Shown piece after piece: positions 43,261-50,706 of a DNA stretch of 64,000 nucleotides. This DNA is from JADKIH01 sp964595205 (lineage in GTDB: Bacteria > Bacteroidota > Bacteroidia > AKYH767-A > 2013-40CM-41-45), in NCBI GenBank assembly GCA_964595205.1, contig CAZQOQ010000026.1, positions 22,920 to 86,919 on the forward strand, written 5' to 3'. Every line of letters starts with the position of its first letter. Position 1 is the stretch's first letter. Under the pieces are notes generated by a model. That model was not told where the DNA came from, did no database searches, and worked only from the letters and a program-made list of their open reading frames with translations. Both the position numbers and the translations under genes were made by a program.

Positions 43261-43995
43261 TTATTTCCTGTTGCCGAACAACCTCAACAAAGCAAGGAAC
43301 AAGTTAATAAAATCAAGATAAAGTGTCAGAGCTCCCAGCACCGATAATTTGGCAGTTGCCTCGGAACCATATTCAACACCCGAACCGATGTTTTTTAATT
43401 TCTGAACATCATAGGCAGTTAAACCGGTGAATATGATCACAGCTACAAAGCTGATGATATAGCTCAATCCGTCGCTGCGAAGAAACAAGTTCACGAGACC
43501 TGCAAGGATGATTCCGATAAGCGCCATGAATAAAAGACTTCCCATCTTTGTGAGATCGGTTTTGGTGGTATAACCGACTAATGCCATCATACCAAACATA
43601 GCTGCGGAGGCAAAGAATACGCCGTAAATACTTGAACTTGTATAGATCATGAAAATGAAACTGAGGCTCATTCCCATAATGACAGAATACACAAGAAACA
43701 ATGCGGATAAAGCGGTAGAAGATAGCCTGTTGAAACCAAGGCCCATCAATAGAACAAAGCCGAGCGGTGCAAACATGACCACATAACCGAGTCCTGACAT
43801 GCCGCCTGATTCGGTATTGATCAGATAGCTCATGTATGTTGCGTCAGTACCAAATACATAAGCGGTCACTGCAGATATTGCAAGAGCAATTCCCATCCAT
43901 GAGAATACTCCAGCCATAAATGTTTTTGCAACGGGTTGTTCCGTAACGCCAGGTTGTTGCTGGATCTGATTAAAACCCCAATTATTATTTTCCAT
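43261..43995 (-). CDS. Bax inhibitor-1 / YccA family membrane protein
   Basis: A 244-residue integral membrane protein with seven hydrophobic segments from about residue 28 onward. FMAGVFSWMGIALAISAVTA near the start and TAYDVQKLKNIG with LYLDFINLFLALLRLFGNRK at the end match the family, including the aspartates implicated in pH-sensitive calcium leak in BsYetJ. In E. coli YccA modulates FtsH. The N-terminus is Gln/Asn-rich. A TAAATTTG element lies about 25 nt upstream. Confidence 0.92.
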   Translation of the reverse strand: MENNNWGFNQIQQQPGVTEQPVAKTFMAGVFSWMGIALAISAVTAYVFGTDATYMSYLINTESGGMSGLGYVVMFAPLGFVLLMGLGFNRLSSTALSALFLVYSVIMGMSLSFIFMIYTSSSIYGVFFASAAMFGMMALVGYTTKTDLTKMGSLLFMALIGIILAGLVNLFLRSDGLSYIISFVAVIIFTGLTAYDVQKLKNIGSGVEYGSEATAKLSVLGALTLYLDFINLFLALLRLFGNRK

Positions 43996-44019
43996 AGTTT
44001 TCTTTTAACTGATTTAAGG

Positions 44020-44027
44020 CAAATTTA
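44020..44027 (-). promoter_or_regulatory. -7 promoter element for the Bax-inhibitor gene
   Basis: The minus strand reads TAAATTTG, an exact match, with the predicted start of transcription about 20 nt before the ATG at 43995. No -33 TTG at the proper spacing was found. Confidence 0.42.
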
Positions 44028-44104
44028 TTATTTATTTCCTCTACTTAAATGTTGTTTTTTTGTTAATTCCGGGGCAATAGACAACAATCCTGCCCGAAAC
44101 AATT

Positions 44105-44782
44105 TCATGAAAGTTTGGCAGAGATCAGCCTGATGAATTCCGCACGCGTCTTCTCATTCTCAAATTCGCCGGTAAAGGCTGACGTTGTTGCAACCGAATT
44201 CTGCTTCTGGATTCCACGCATAAGCATGCAGAGGTGTTTGGCTTCGACGACGACTGCAACTCCAAGCGGCTTTAGAGTCCGCTGGATGCAATCTCGGATT
44301 TCAGTCGTAAGGCGTTCCTGAACCTGAAGACGACGGGCATAAGCATCTACCACACGCGGAATCTTACTTAGCCCTACGATGCAGCCATTGGGAATGTAAG
44401 CCACATGTGCCTTTCCGAAAAATGGCAGCATATGATGTTCGCACATGGAATAAATCTCAATGTCTTTCACAATAACCATCTGCTGGTATTTGTCAGTGAA
44501 CAAAGCGGACTTTAATATCTCATCGGGATTCAAATCGTAACCGTGCATGAGAAACTGTAATGCCTTTGCAGCGCGCTCCGGTGTTTTTACAAGTCCTTCG
44601 CGATCGACTGCTTCACCAATTCCGGAAATAATCGAACTATAATGTGACGACAGTTGTTTGATACGTTTTGGATTGTACTGATCGATCTTTTCGTATCCGT
44701 CCATTTCATTGTCGGTTTGCATCGATTGGTCTGTAGACAGCTTTCGTTTGGAGTTTGGCGTTTGGCGTTTGGATTTGGACAT
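44105..44782 (-). CDS. folE: GTP cyclohydrolase I
   Basis: A 225-residue enzyme making dihydroneopterin triphosphate from GTP, first step of folate and related pterins. Zinc ligands are in MCEHHMLPFFGKAHVAYIP and in the later HLCMLMRG. The family core begins near residue 35 (NPKRIKQLSSHY). The first 26 residues are not typical; residues 5-10, KRQTPN, are encoded by CCAAACG repeat words (44745-44778). ATGs at 44722 and 44704 lie after the repeat, so the true start may be internal. It lies downstream of queD. Confidence 0.95.
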   Translation of the reverse strand: MSKSKRQTPNSKRKLSTDQSMQTDNEMDGYEKIDQYNPKRIKQLSSHYSSIISGIGEAVDREGLVKTPERAAKALQFLMHGYDLNPDEILKSALFTDKYQQMVIVKDIEIYSMCEHHMLPFFGKAHVAYIPNGCIVGLSKIPRVVDAYARRLQVQERLTTEIRDCIQRTLKPLGVAVVVEAKHLCMLMRGIQKQNSVATTSAFTGEFENEKTRAEFIRLISAKLS

Positions 44783-44896
44783 ATTAAAAAAATATTTTGA
44801 ATCGATGTTTTTTTGATATCTGTCTCCGCTAAAGCTCTGGCGGAAAAATCTGATTTTTGACTTTTGATTTTTAGCTTTTAACTTTAAGCCTTTGAC
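44745..44896. repeat. Two word arrays between queD and folE
   Basis: On the minus strand GTCAAAGGC, TTAAAGTTAAAAGC and AAAAATCAAAAGTC (44845-44896) begin directly at the queD stop codon TAG. Further on, a hairpin TCCGC-loop-GCGGA lies at about 44824-44843. CCAAACGCCAAACG words at 44745-44778 lie inside the annotated folE start. Confidence 0.65.
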
Positions 44897-45307
44897 CTAT
44901 CCAAAGTACTCCACAAAATTTTTCTCCGTCTCCTGGATTTTCACGCAGTGCAATTTACATCCAAGATCAGCGATTGGCTTTTCAATTTGTTTCCAGATTT
45001 CAATGGCAAGCGTTTCGGTCGAACTGAGTTTTCCTTTCATGAAATCAACGTCTTCGTTCAGATTTTTATGATCGACTTTGTCGAGGATATAACTTTTTAG
45101 AATAACACTTATGTCGGACAGGTTAGTCACAAAACCGGTATCCGGATTTACTTCACCTTTAACTGTTACCCACAAGATGTAATTATGTCCATGCCAGTTT
45201 GGATTGGCACATTTTCCAAAGATTTCAGAATTCTTCTCATTGCTCCAGTCTTTTCTTGCAAGACGATGGGCGGCACTAAAGGTTTCTCTTCGAGTTATAT
45301 AGATCAT
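44897..45307 (-). CDS. 6-pyruvoyl-tetrahydropterin synthase / 6-carboxytetrahydropterin synthase family
   Basis: A 136-residue T-fold enzyme acting on dihydroneopterin triphosphate, the product of FolE. The zinc histidines are in SAAHRL and in WHGHNY, and the catalytic Cys is in GKCANPNWHGH; DHKNLN and QETEKN complete the site. It may be QueD (queuosine) or a PTPS homolog; the motif pattern does not settle this. ATG at 45307 was chosen over an upstream TTG at 45331. A perfect TAACTTTG lies upstream. It precedes folE. Confidence 0.9.
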   Translation of the reverse strand: MIYITRRETFSAAHRLARKDWSNEKNSEIFGKCANPNWHGHNYILWVTVKGEVNPDTGFVTNLSDISVILKSYILDKVDHKNLNEDVDFMKGKLSSTETLAIEIWKQIEKPIADLGCKLHCVKIQETEKNFVEYFG

Positions 45308-45328
45308 TTGGTCTTTTATCTCAGACTG

Positions 45329-45336
45329 CAAAGTTA
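45329..45336 (-). promoter_or_regulatory. -7 promoter element for the queD-like gene
   Basis: The minus strand reads TAACTTTG, an exact TAnnTTTG match, 21 nt before the ATG at 45307. It is divergent from the mqnB element only 22 nt away. Confidence 0.5.
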
Positions 45337-45357
45337 AAAATCTTAACTGGTTAAGCT

Positions 45358-45365
45358 TATCTTTG
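45358..45365 (+). promoter_or_regulatory. -7 promoter element for mqnB, nearly leaderless
   Basis: TATCTTTG is an exact match to TAnnTTTG and ends 5 nt before the mqnB ATG, so the mRNA would begin at or within a few bases of the start codon. No TTG is found at the standard upstream spacing. Confidence 0.5.
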
Positions 45366-45370
45366 CCAAT

Positions 45371-45988
45371 ATGAAAATTTTAGCCGTTGTGGCTACAAAT
45401 GAGGAAGTTTCTCTTTTAAAAGGGATAAATACAGAAAAGCATTCGGTCGAATTCCTCGTAACCGGAGCAGGAATGACTCCGACGACCTATGAACTTACCC
45501 GTCATTTTTCAAAAAAAAGATATGATCTTGCAATTAACTGTGGCATTGCGGGTAGCTTCGACCGGACTATCAAAATTGGTGAAGTTGTTTTAGTAGAGCA
45601 AGATGTTTTTTCAGAACTCGGTGCCGAAGATGGGAATGAATTCCTCCGATTATCTGAAATTGGTCTATCGGGAAAAGATACTTTTAAAAGTTCATTCAAC
45701 ATTCTCAACTCATCACAATTAAATATTAAAAAAGTAACAGCGATAACTGTTAACACCGTTCATGGAAATGAATCCAGTATAAAAACAATTATCGATCGTC
45801 ATCATCCGCAGGTTGAATCCATGGAAGGCGCCGCATTCTTTTTTGTTTGTGAGAAAGAAAATATTCCTTCATTGCAACTTCGGTCAATCTCCAATTACAT
45901 CGAAAAAAGAAACAGGGATTCATGGGAAATTCCCCTTGCACTGAATAATTTAAAAGTAACCCTGGAAAAATTGATTCAAATCCTCTGA
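45371..45988 (+). CDS. mqnB: Futalosine hydrolase
   Basis: A 205-residue nucleosidase of the phosphorylase/MTA-SAH nucleosidase fold that removes the base from futalosine in the alternative menaquinone pathway. VVATNEEVSLLKGI at the start, LAINCGIAGSFDRTIKIGEV, and VESMEGAAFFFVCEKENIPS (active-site Glu and Asp region) fit the family. mqnD starts one base after its stop, which supports the assignment. Menaquinone is the usual respiratory quinone in Bacteroidota. Confidence 0.9.
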   Translation: MKILAVVATNEEVSLLKGINTEKHSVEFLVTGAGMTPTTYELTRHFSKKRYDLAINCGIAGSFDRTIKIGEVVLVEQDVFSELGAEDGNEFLRLSEIGLSGKDTFKSSFNILNSSQLNIKKVTAITVNTVHGNESSIKTIIDRHHPQVESMEGAAFFFVCEKENIPSLQLRSISNYIEKRNRDSWEIPLALNNLKVTLEKLIQIL

Positions 45989-45989
45989 C

Positions 45990-46886
45990 ATGGAAAACGC
46001 CAACATCAAAATGTCAAACAATTCAGGCACAACGCTAAACACCAAACGTCAAACGCCAAACACTTTTTCGTTAGGCTTTTCGCCCTGTCCAAACGATACT
46101 TTTATGTTTGATGCATTGGTAAATGGAAAGATCGACACCGGTGAAATAAAGTTCGTTCCTCAACTTGAAGACATTGAAACACTGAATCGTAAAGCTTTGA
46201 ATTGCGATCTGGATATTACAAAAATCAGCTTTGGTGTTTATCCGCAAATTAAAGAGACTTATGAATTGCTTACTGCAGGTGCTGCATTGGGAACTGGCGT
46301 AGGACCATTATTCATATCAAAGAAAAAATTCAACAATCCATCAAAAGAAATTAAAACGGTTGCCATTCCGGGCATTCACACTACGGCATTTTTACTTTTT
46401 AAAATGTTTTATCCGGATCTCACTCAAACTAAAGAGATGGTTTTTTCCGACATAGAGAAGGCAATTTTAAATGACGACGTTGACGCAGGTGTTATCATTC
46501 ATGAAAACCGGTTTACGTACGAAGCAAAGGGATTGCTAAAAATTAGCGACCTCGGCGAACTATGGGAAAGACAAACCGGGCAGCCCATTCCGCTGGGAGG
46601 AATCGTTATCAAAAGGAGCATTGATACAGACAAAAAGAAAAAAATCAATTCGCTTTTGAGACAAAGCGTTGAATTTGCCTTTGCCAGTCCGCAATCCGCA
46701 TATGATTATGTGAAGTACCATGCTCAGGAGATGAGTGAAGAAGTAAGGAAAAAACATATTGAGCTTTATGTAAATAAATATTCGGTTGAATTAGGAGTCA
46801 GTGGCAAACGAGCCATAAGCATCTTTCTTGAGAACGCCGGATTCAATGGCAAGTCTCGAAATTTGTATGTAAACGAAACGAGTTAA
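45990..46886 (+). CDS. mqnD: 1,4-dihydroxy-6-naphthoate synthase
   Basis: A 298-residue protein with a periplasmic-binding-like fold that converts cyclic dehypoxanthine futalosine to dihydroxynaphthoate. The conserved core starts at FSLGFSPCPNDTFMFDALV (residues 26-44) and includes DITKISFGVYPQI and GVGPLFISKK. Residues 1-25 are not part of the family; TKRQTPN (18-24) is encoded by CCAAACG repeat words at 46032-46062. No start codon lies between these and the core, so the repeat must be translated. It is coupled to mqnB. Confidence 0.93.
   Translation: MENANIKMSNNSGTTLNTKRQTPNTFSLGFSPCPNDTFMFDALVNGKIDTGEIKFVPQLEDIETLNRKALNCDLDITKISFGVYPQIKETYELLTAGAALGTGVGPLFISKKKFNNPSKEIKTVAIPGIHTTAFLLFKMFYPDLTQTKEMVFSDIEKAILNDDVDAGVIIHENRFTYEAKGLLKISDLGELWERQTGQPIPLGGIVIKRSIDTDKKKKINSLLRQSVEFAFASPQSAYDYVKYHAQEMSEEVRKKHIELYVNKYSVELGVSGKRAISIFLENAGFNGKSRNLYVNETS
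46032..46062. repeat. CCAAACG repeat words inside the mqnD reading frame
   Basis: CACCAAACGTCAAACGCC and neighbouring AAACGCTAAAC-like words are the same family as the noncoding array at 9714-9740 and the start of folE. Here they follow the mqnB stop codon, as elsewhere, but mqnD's ATG precedes them and they are read as an N-terminal extension. Confidence 0.75.
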
Positions 46887-46939
46887 TTAGAAAAAATTGT
46901 TCCGACTTTTTTATTTCCTTTGTATAAATAGTCATCCAT

Positions 46940-47905
46940 ATGATCATCATCACCGGCGCAGCCGGATTCATCGGTAGCTGCCTCGTCACAAGGCTCAATG
47001 AAGGCGGTTTCAACGACCTCATCCTCGTCGACGATTTTTCTCATCCTGAAAAAGAAAAAAACTATTCAGGAAAAAAATATACTCAATTGGTTGAGCGAAA
47101 AAATTTCATCGAATGGCTGAAAGACAACCACCGCTTCGTTCAGTTTGTTTTTCATATTGGCGCACGAACCGATACAACGGAATTTAATACTGCTATCTTC
47201 GACGAGCTTAACCTGAACTATACGAAAGACGTATGGAATGTCTGCTGCGAATTCGGTCTGCCTTTGGTCTATGCTTCTTCTGCCGCTACATATGGTGATG
47301 GCGATTTGGGATATAACGACGATCATTCCATTATTCCAAAGCTTCATCCGTTAAATCCTTACGGCATTTCCAAAAACGAATTCGACAAGTGGGCGATCAG
47401 GCAGGAGAAGACTCCCTACTTCTGGGCCGGACTGAAATTTTTCAATGTGTATGGACCCAATGAATATCACAAAGGGCGTATGGCATCAGTCATTTTTCAT
47501 GCTTACAACCAGATCGAAAAGACGGGAAGAATGAAACTCTTTCGATCTCATAATCCTGATTACAAAGACGGAGAACAGCTGCGCGATTTCATTTATGTAA
47601 AAGATGTTGTTGAGGTCTGCATGTTTCTCATGCATCATCGAAAAGACCCGGGAATCTATAACCTTGGAACCGGCAAAGCCAGAACGTTCCTCGACCTTGT
47701 GAGGAATACATTCAAAGCAATGAATAAACCCGAGCAGATTGATTTCATCGATACTCCAGTTGATATCCGGGATAAATATCAATACTTCACCGAGGCTAAT
47801 ATGAATAAGCTGAGAAGCATCGGTTATGCGAAACAATTTTATTCCCTGGAAGAGGGTGTCGAAGACTATATTTCAAACTATCTTTCGGCTAACAGGTATT
47901 ATTGA
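46940..47905 (+). CDS. hldD: ADP-L-glycero-D-manno-heptose 6-epimerase
   Basis: A 321-residue extended SDR that makes the heptose used in the LPS core. The Rossmann motif GAAGFIGS lies at 6-13, HIGARTDTTEFN is diagnostic for the family, the catalytic Tyr-Lys pair is in NPYGISKNEFDKW, and KFFNVYGPNEYHKGRMASV is highly conserved. It implies an LPS with heptose. No other hld or LPS gene is nearby. TTCCTTTG, one base off the -7 consensus, lies at 46915-46922. Confidence 0.94.
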   Translation: MIIITGAAGFIGSCLVTRLNEGGFNDLILVDDFSHPEKEKNYSGKKYTQLVERKNFIEWLKDNHRFVQFVFHIGARTDTTEFNTAIFDELNLNYTKDVWNVCCEFGLPLVYASSAATYGDGDLGYNDDHSIIPKLHPLNPYGISKNEFDKWAIRQEKTPYFWAGLKFFNVYGPNEYHKGRMASVIFHAYNQIEKTGRMKLFRSHNPDYKDGEQLRDFIYVKDVVEVCMFLMHHRKDPGIYNLGTGKARTFLDLVRNTFKAMNKPEQIDFIDTPVDIRDKYQYFTEANMNKLRSIGYAKQFYSLEEGVEDYISNYLSANRYY

Positions 47906-47931
47906 CTCCGGTTCCATATTCAAAAATTCTC

Positions 47932-48741
47932 ATGAAAAACACTTTCAAATTTCTTCTTGCTTTTTTTTCAATTGCTTCTTCATTCTGTCTTTCATTCGGC
48001 CAGGAAAACACCAGGGGACTCGAATATGAAAAAATTGCGGACGGATATAAAACTTCTTTAGCGGACAGTGCTGTATTTTATTATGAAAAGGCCGCTCTCG
48101 AGTTTAAGAAAAGTGGTAACACAGAAAAGGTTATTCATGCTTATAACCAGGCGGGAATAATACTGACCCGGCAGGATAAATATGATGATGCCATGGATTA
48201 TCTGAAAAAGGCAATGGAATGCAATTCTTCAATGAAGGACACGAATAATTTATTCATTGCCAGAACCTATATAAGTTTAGGTGTCATATACTCGGCAGAA
48301 GATCAGTTTGCACAATCGTTATCCTATCATCAAAAAGCCCTTTCAATCCGGCTATCAAAGTCGGGGAAATGGGATACGGATGTGGCTTCAAGTTATGGCA
48401 ATATCGGAAACGTTTATTACCGGATGAAAGATTATGACCATGCCATCGACAATCACCTGAAAGCAAAAAAAATCAGGGAGAAACTTTTTGGTAAAAAAAG
48501 TACGGAGGTGATTCAGTCTTATACAAACCTGGGAAATGCGTACCGTGAAAAAAAGAATTATAAAACATCCTTAAGATATTTCGAAGAGGCATTAAATAAC
48601 AAGATTCTTCAGTCGGGCGAGGGACATAATGATCTAATAAAGTATTATAAAAATATCAGCGACGTTTATTATTTAATGAATGATACGGAAAAAGGAGACT
48701 CTTATAAGTTGAAGATAGCAGAAATTGAAAATAAGTCGTAG
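47932..48741 (+). CDS. Exported tetratricopeptide repeat protein
   Basis: A 269-residue protein with a signal peptide (about 1-22, ending LSFGQ) and at least five TPR units from about residue 35, for example YSYHQKALSIRLS-type and NIGNVYYRMKDYDHAID. TPR proteins are scaffolds for protein contacts; the partner is unknown. An in-frame TTG at 47902 overlaps hldD, but the ATG at 47932 starts a proper signal peptide. It lies 26 nt after hldD and ends 8 nt from the convergent merR-like gene. Confidence 0.8.
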   Translation: MKNTFKFLLAFFSIASSFCLSFGQENTRGLEYEKIADGYKTSLADSAVFYYEKAALEFKKSGNTEKVIHAYNQAGIILTRQDKYDDAMDYLKKAMECNSSMKDTNNLFIARTYISLGVIYSAEDQFAQSLSYHQKALSIRLSKSGKWDTDVASSYGNIGNVYYRMKDYDHAIDNHLKAKKIREKLFGKKSTEVIQSYTNLGNAYREKKNYKTSLRYFEEALNNKILQSGEGHNDLIKYYKNISDVYYLMNDTEKGDSYKLKIAEIENKS

Positions 48742-48749
48742 TGCAGGGT

Positions 48750-49211
48750 TTATGCTTCCTCGAGAGTGCTGAGTTCCTTTTGAATTTCGACCAAAGAAGT
48801 TTTCATTTTTTGCAAAGAATTTTTAATTGCAATTCTGTCCACGAATGCATCCTGAGCTTCCTGGGAACTGAATTGCGGGAAAGGAATTTCAACCGGATTA
48901 TCTGACAGTTCGAGCTGAGGAGAGTTCACTGCCGCCTGATCCTGGACCCTGATCCTGGATTTATTATCCTTCAATTCACTCTTAGCACCTTTCAGCGTAT
49001 AACCTTTTTCTTTAACGAGGTGATAAATCTTTTTAAAATTCTCGAGATCTGACTGAGTATACAAACGATTGCCTTTTTTATTCGTCGCAGGACGTATCAC
49101 TTCAAATTCTTTCGACCAGAAACGAATGTGTGATGTATTCACATTAAACATCTGCGCTACTTCACCGATGGTGAAATATAATTTTTCGATCTCTTTTTCC
49201 TTGTAAGGCAT
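48750..49211 (-). CDS. MerR family transcriptional regulator
   Basis: A 153-residue protein. The winged helix is at residues 8-75 (YFTIGEVAQMFNVNTSHIRF, TNKKGNRLYTQSDLENFKKI), followed by a linker and a C-terminal coiled-coil segment (about 115-150). It lacks the metal-binding cysteines of MerR/CueR, so its effector is unknown. The gene family is common in Bacteroidota as a stand-alone regulator. TATCTTCG, one base off the -7 consensus, lies about 14 nt upstream. Confidence 0.88.
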   Translation of the reverse strand: MPYKEKEIEKLYFTIGEVAQMFNVNTSHIRFWSKEFEVIRPATNKKGNRLYTQSDLENFKKIYHLVKEKGYTLKGAKSELKDNKSRIRVQDQAAVNSPQLELSDNPVEIPFPQFSSQEAQDAFVDRIAIKNSLQKMKTSLVEIQKELSTLEEA

Positions 49212-49319
49212 GATTCCAATGATTTCTACGAAGATACAGGGAATTATTAATTCATCAAACGATTTCTTTTGATGTTCCTGGAAATTTTATCCTCCGCTGG
49301 GTGTGGATTGTTTTCTTCG

Positions 49320-49445
49320 TTTCCTTCGTTTCCTTCGTTTCCTTCGTTTCCTTCGCTTCCTTCGCTTCCTTCGTTTCCTTCGCTTCCTTCGTTTCCTTCG
49401 TTTCCTTCGCTTCCTTCGTTTCCTTCGCTTCCTTCGTTTCCTTCG
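49320..49445. repeat. Tandem array of 14 nine-base units (YTTCCTTCG)
   Basis: Fourteen perfect copies of TTTCCTTCG or CTTCCTTCG in order T,T,T,T,C,C,T,C,T,T,C,T,C,T at the first position. The period of 9 keeps a frame open on both strands, but the translations (Asn/Ser-Glu-Gly on the minus strand) are pure low complexity, so I do not call a gene. It lies between the MerR gene and the M23 gene. Confidence 0.9.
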
Positions 49446-49630
49446 TTTTTCTGTTTTTTTGTTTTTCTGTTTGGATGTTTAACCACTTAACCCCTCAAAC
49501 AGTAAAACAGTAAAACAGTAAAACAAAAAAACAGTAAAACAGTAAAACAGTAAAACAGTAAAACAGTAAAACAGTAAAACAGTAAAACAGTAAAACAGTA
49601 AAACAGTAAAACAGAAAAACAAAAAAACAA
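49446..49630. repeat. Tandem array of eight-base units (ACAGTAAA) with an inverted partner
   Basis: From 49499 to 49626 there are 16 units of period 8: 13 exact ACAGTAAA and three variants, two of them ACAAAAAA and one ACAGAAAA. Just before, at 49446-49472, the complementary variants TTTTTCTG and TTTTTTTG occur, so the ends can pair. On the minus strand the array begins about 14 nt after the stop codon of the M23 gene. Confidence 0.85.
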
Positions 49631-49640
49631 CTGTTAAGTC

Positions 49641-50612
49641 TCAGTCGAAAGCCTGACCAGCCCTGGAAGAGATTTCAAGCATTTTTTCATACTCCTCAGG
49701 AGAAAGGTCGTTATAGTAAAAATTCACCGGGTTTACAGGATTATTATTTTTTCTCACCTCGTAATGAAGATGGGGGCCCGTGGAAGTGCCTGAATTACCC
49801 ACATAACCAAGCAAATCGCCGCGACTGATCTTTTGTCCCGGACGCACAACAATTTTGCTCATATGACCATAAAGAGTCTCATAGCCATAACCATGTCTGA
49901 TGATCACATTATTACCATAACCCCGGCCGTCAAATTCGATCTTGCTGACCTGCCCGTTACCCGTCGCATAAATTTCGGTGCCCACCGGAGCGGTAAAGTC
50001 CATGCCGGTATGTAATTTTTCCGTTTTATAAATTGGGTGAATTCTCCAGCCATAGCCCGATGCAACCCGCGTCAGGTCTTTGTTTGCTACCGGCTGAATG
50101 GCCGGAATAGATGCCATCATTTCGGCTTTATTCTTTACCAGCCCCCAGACTTCGTCGAATGATTTCGACTGAACGTAGAGCTGCTTCGTAAGACGGTCAA
50201 TTCTTTTAGTCACGTCGATCAATAATTCCGGATCATAATAATCCCGGAGAGCCCTGTACTTGTCAACGCCGCCGAAGCCCGCTTCTCGTACCGAAACCGG
50301 AATAGGTTCAGCCTCAAATATGACGCGATAGATCGTATTATCACGTTCCTGAATATCCTTCAAAACGGCCGAAAGCTGATCGGTTCTTTCCTTTAAAAGT
50401 TCAAGCTGGTATGACGATTCATCGAGCGCTCTTTTAAGTCTTTTTTCCTTCGGTGAATCGAAAAAATTATAAGCAAAGACCATGATCAATGCGCCGAAAA
50501 CGACAGCGGTCGCAAACCAGCCAAGCATGCGGAGCAGCCGCTTTTTCCAGCCGACAATCACCTTGTCATACTTGAGGGTATGGGTATTGAAATGATATTT
50601 TACCTTAGGCAT
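49641..50612 (-). CDS. M23 family metallopeptidase, membrane-anchored
   Basis: A 323-residue envelope peptidase of the type found in most Bacteroidota. One membrane helix (about 29-50), a coiled coil (about 55-105) and a C-terminal LytM domain with TEKLHTGMDFTAPVGTEIYA and HLHYEVRKNN give the zinc ligands His, Asp and His. It probably cleaves peptidoglycan cross-links or activates other cell-wall enzymes during division. It is divergent from alaS with a strong promoter upstream. Confidence 0.92.
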   Translation of the reverse strand: MPKVKYHFNTHTLKYDKVIVGWKKRLLRMLGWFATAVVFGALIMVFAYNFFDSPKEKRLKRALDESSYQLELLKERTDQLSAVLKDIQERDNTIYRVIFEAEPIPVSVREAGFGGVDKYRALRDYYDPELLIDVTKRIDRLTKQLYVQSKSFDEVWGLVKNKAEMMASIPAIQPVANKDLTRVASGYGWRIHPIYKTEKLHTGMDFTAPVGTEIYATGNGQVSKIEFDGRGYGNNVIIRHGYGYETLYGHMSKIVVRPGQKISRGDLLGYVGNSGTSTGPHLHYEVRKNNNPVNPVNFYYNDLSPEEYEKMLEISSRAGQAFD

Positions 50613-50664
50613 TTTTACGAGTATTCATTATTCATGATTATATTCGCTTCCCGATTTTCCGGGA

Positions 50665-50694
50665 CAAATATACAATGACAATTGCTATTAGCAA
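50665..50694 (-). promoter_or_regulatory. Promoter of the M23 peptidase gene
   Basis: On the minus strand TTG (50694-50692) is followed after exactly 19 nt by TATATTTG (50672-50665), a full consensus match. The predicted leader is about 45-50 nt. The -33 element lies inside the palindrome at 50680-50696. Confidence 0.65.
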
Positions 50695-50696
50695 TT
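50680..50696. promoter_or_regulatory. Perfect 17-bp palindrome between M23 gene and alaS
   Basis: AATTGCTA-T-TAGCAATT is perfectly symmetric about its central base. It overlaps the -33 element of the M23 promoter and ends 10 nt before the alaS ATG, so a protein bound there could control both genes. It could also act as a short hairpin. No regulator is known to me for this site. Confidence 0.4.
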
Positions 50697-50706
50697 TTTG
50701 AGAAAT

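Noticed and set aside
49247..49490. Low-complexity reading frames on both strands across the nine-base array
   Set aside because: The frames are open only because the repeat period is divisible by three; the translations are pure Asn/Ser-Glu-Gly or Ser-Phe-Pro repeats and the minus-strand start is a weak GTG.
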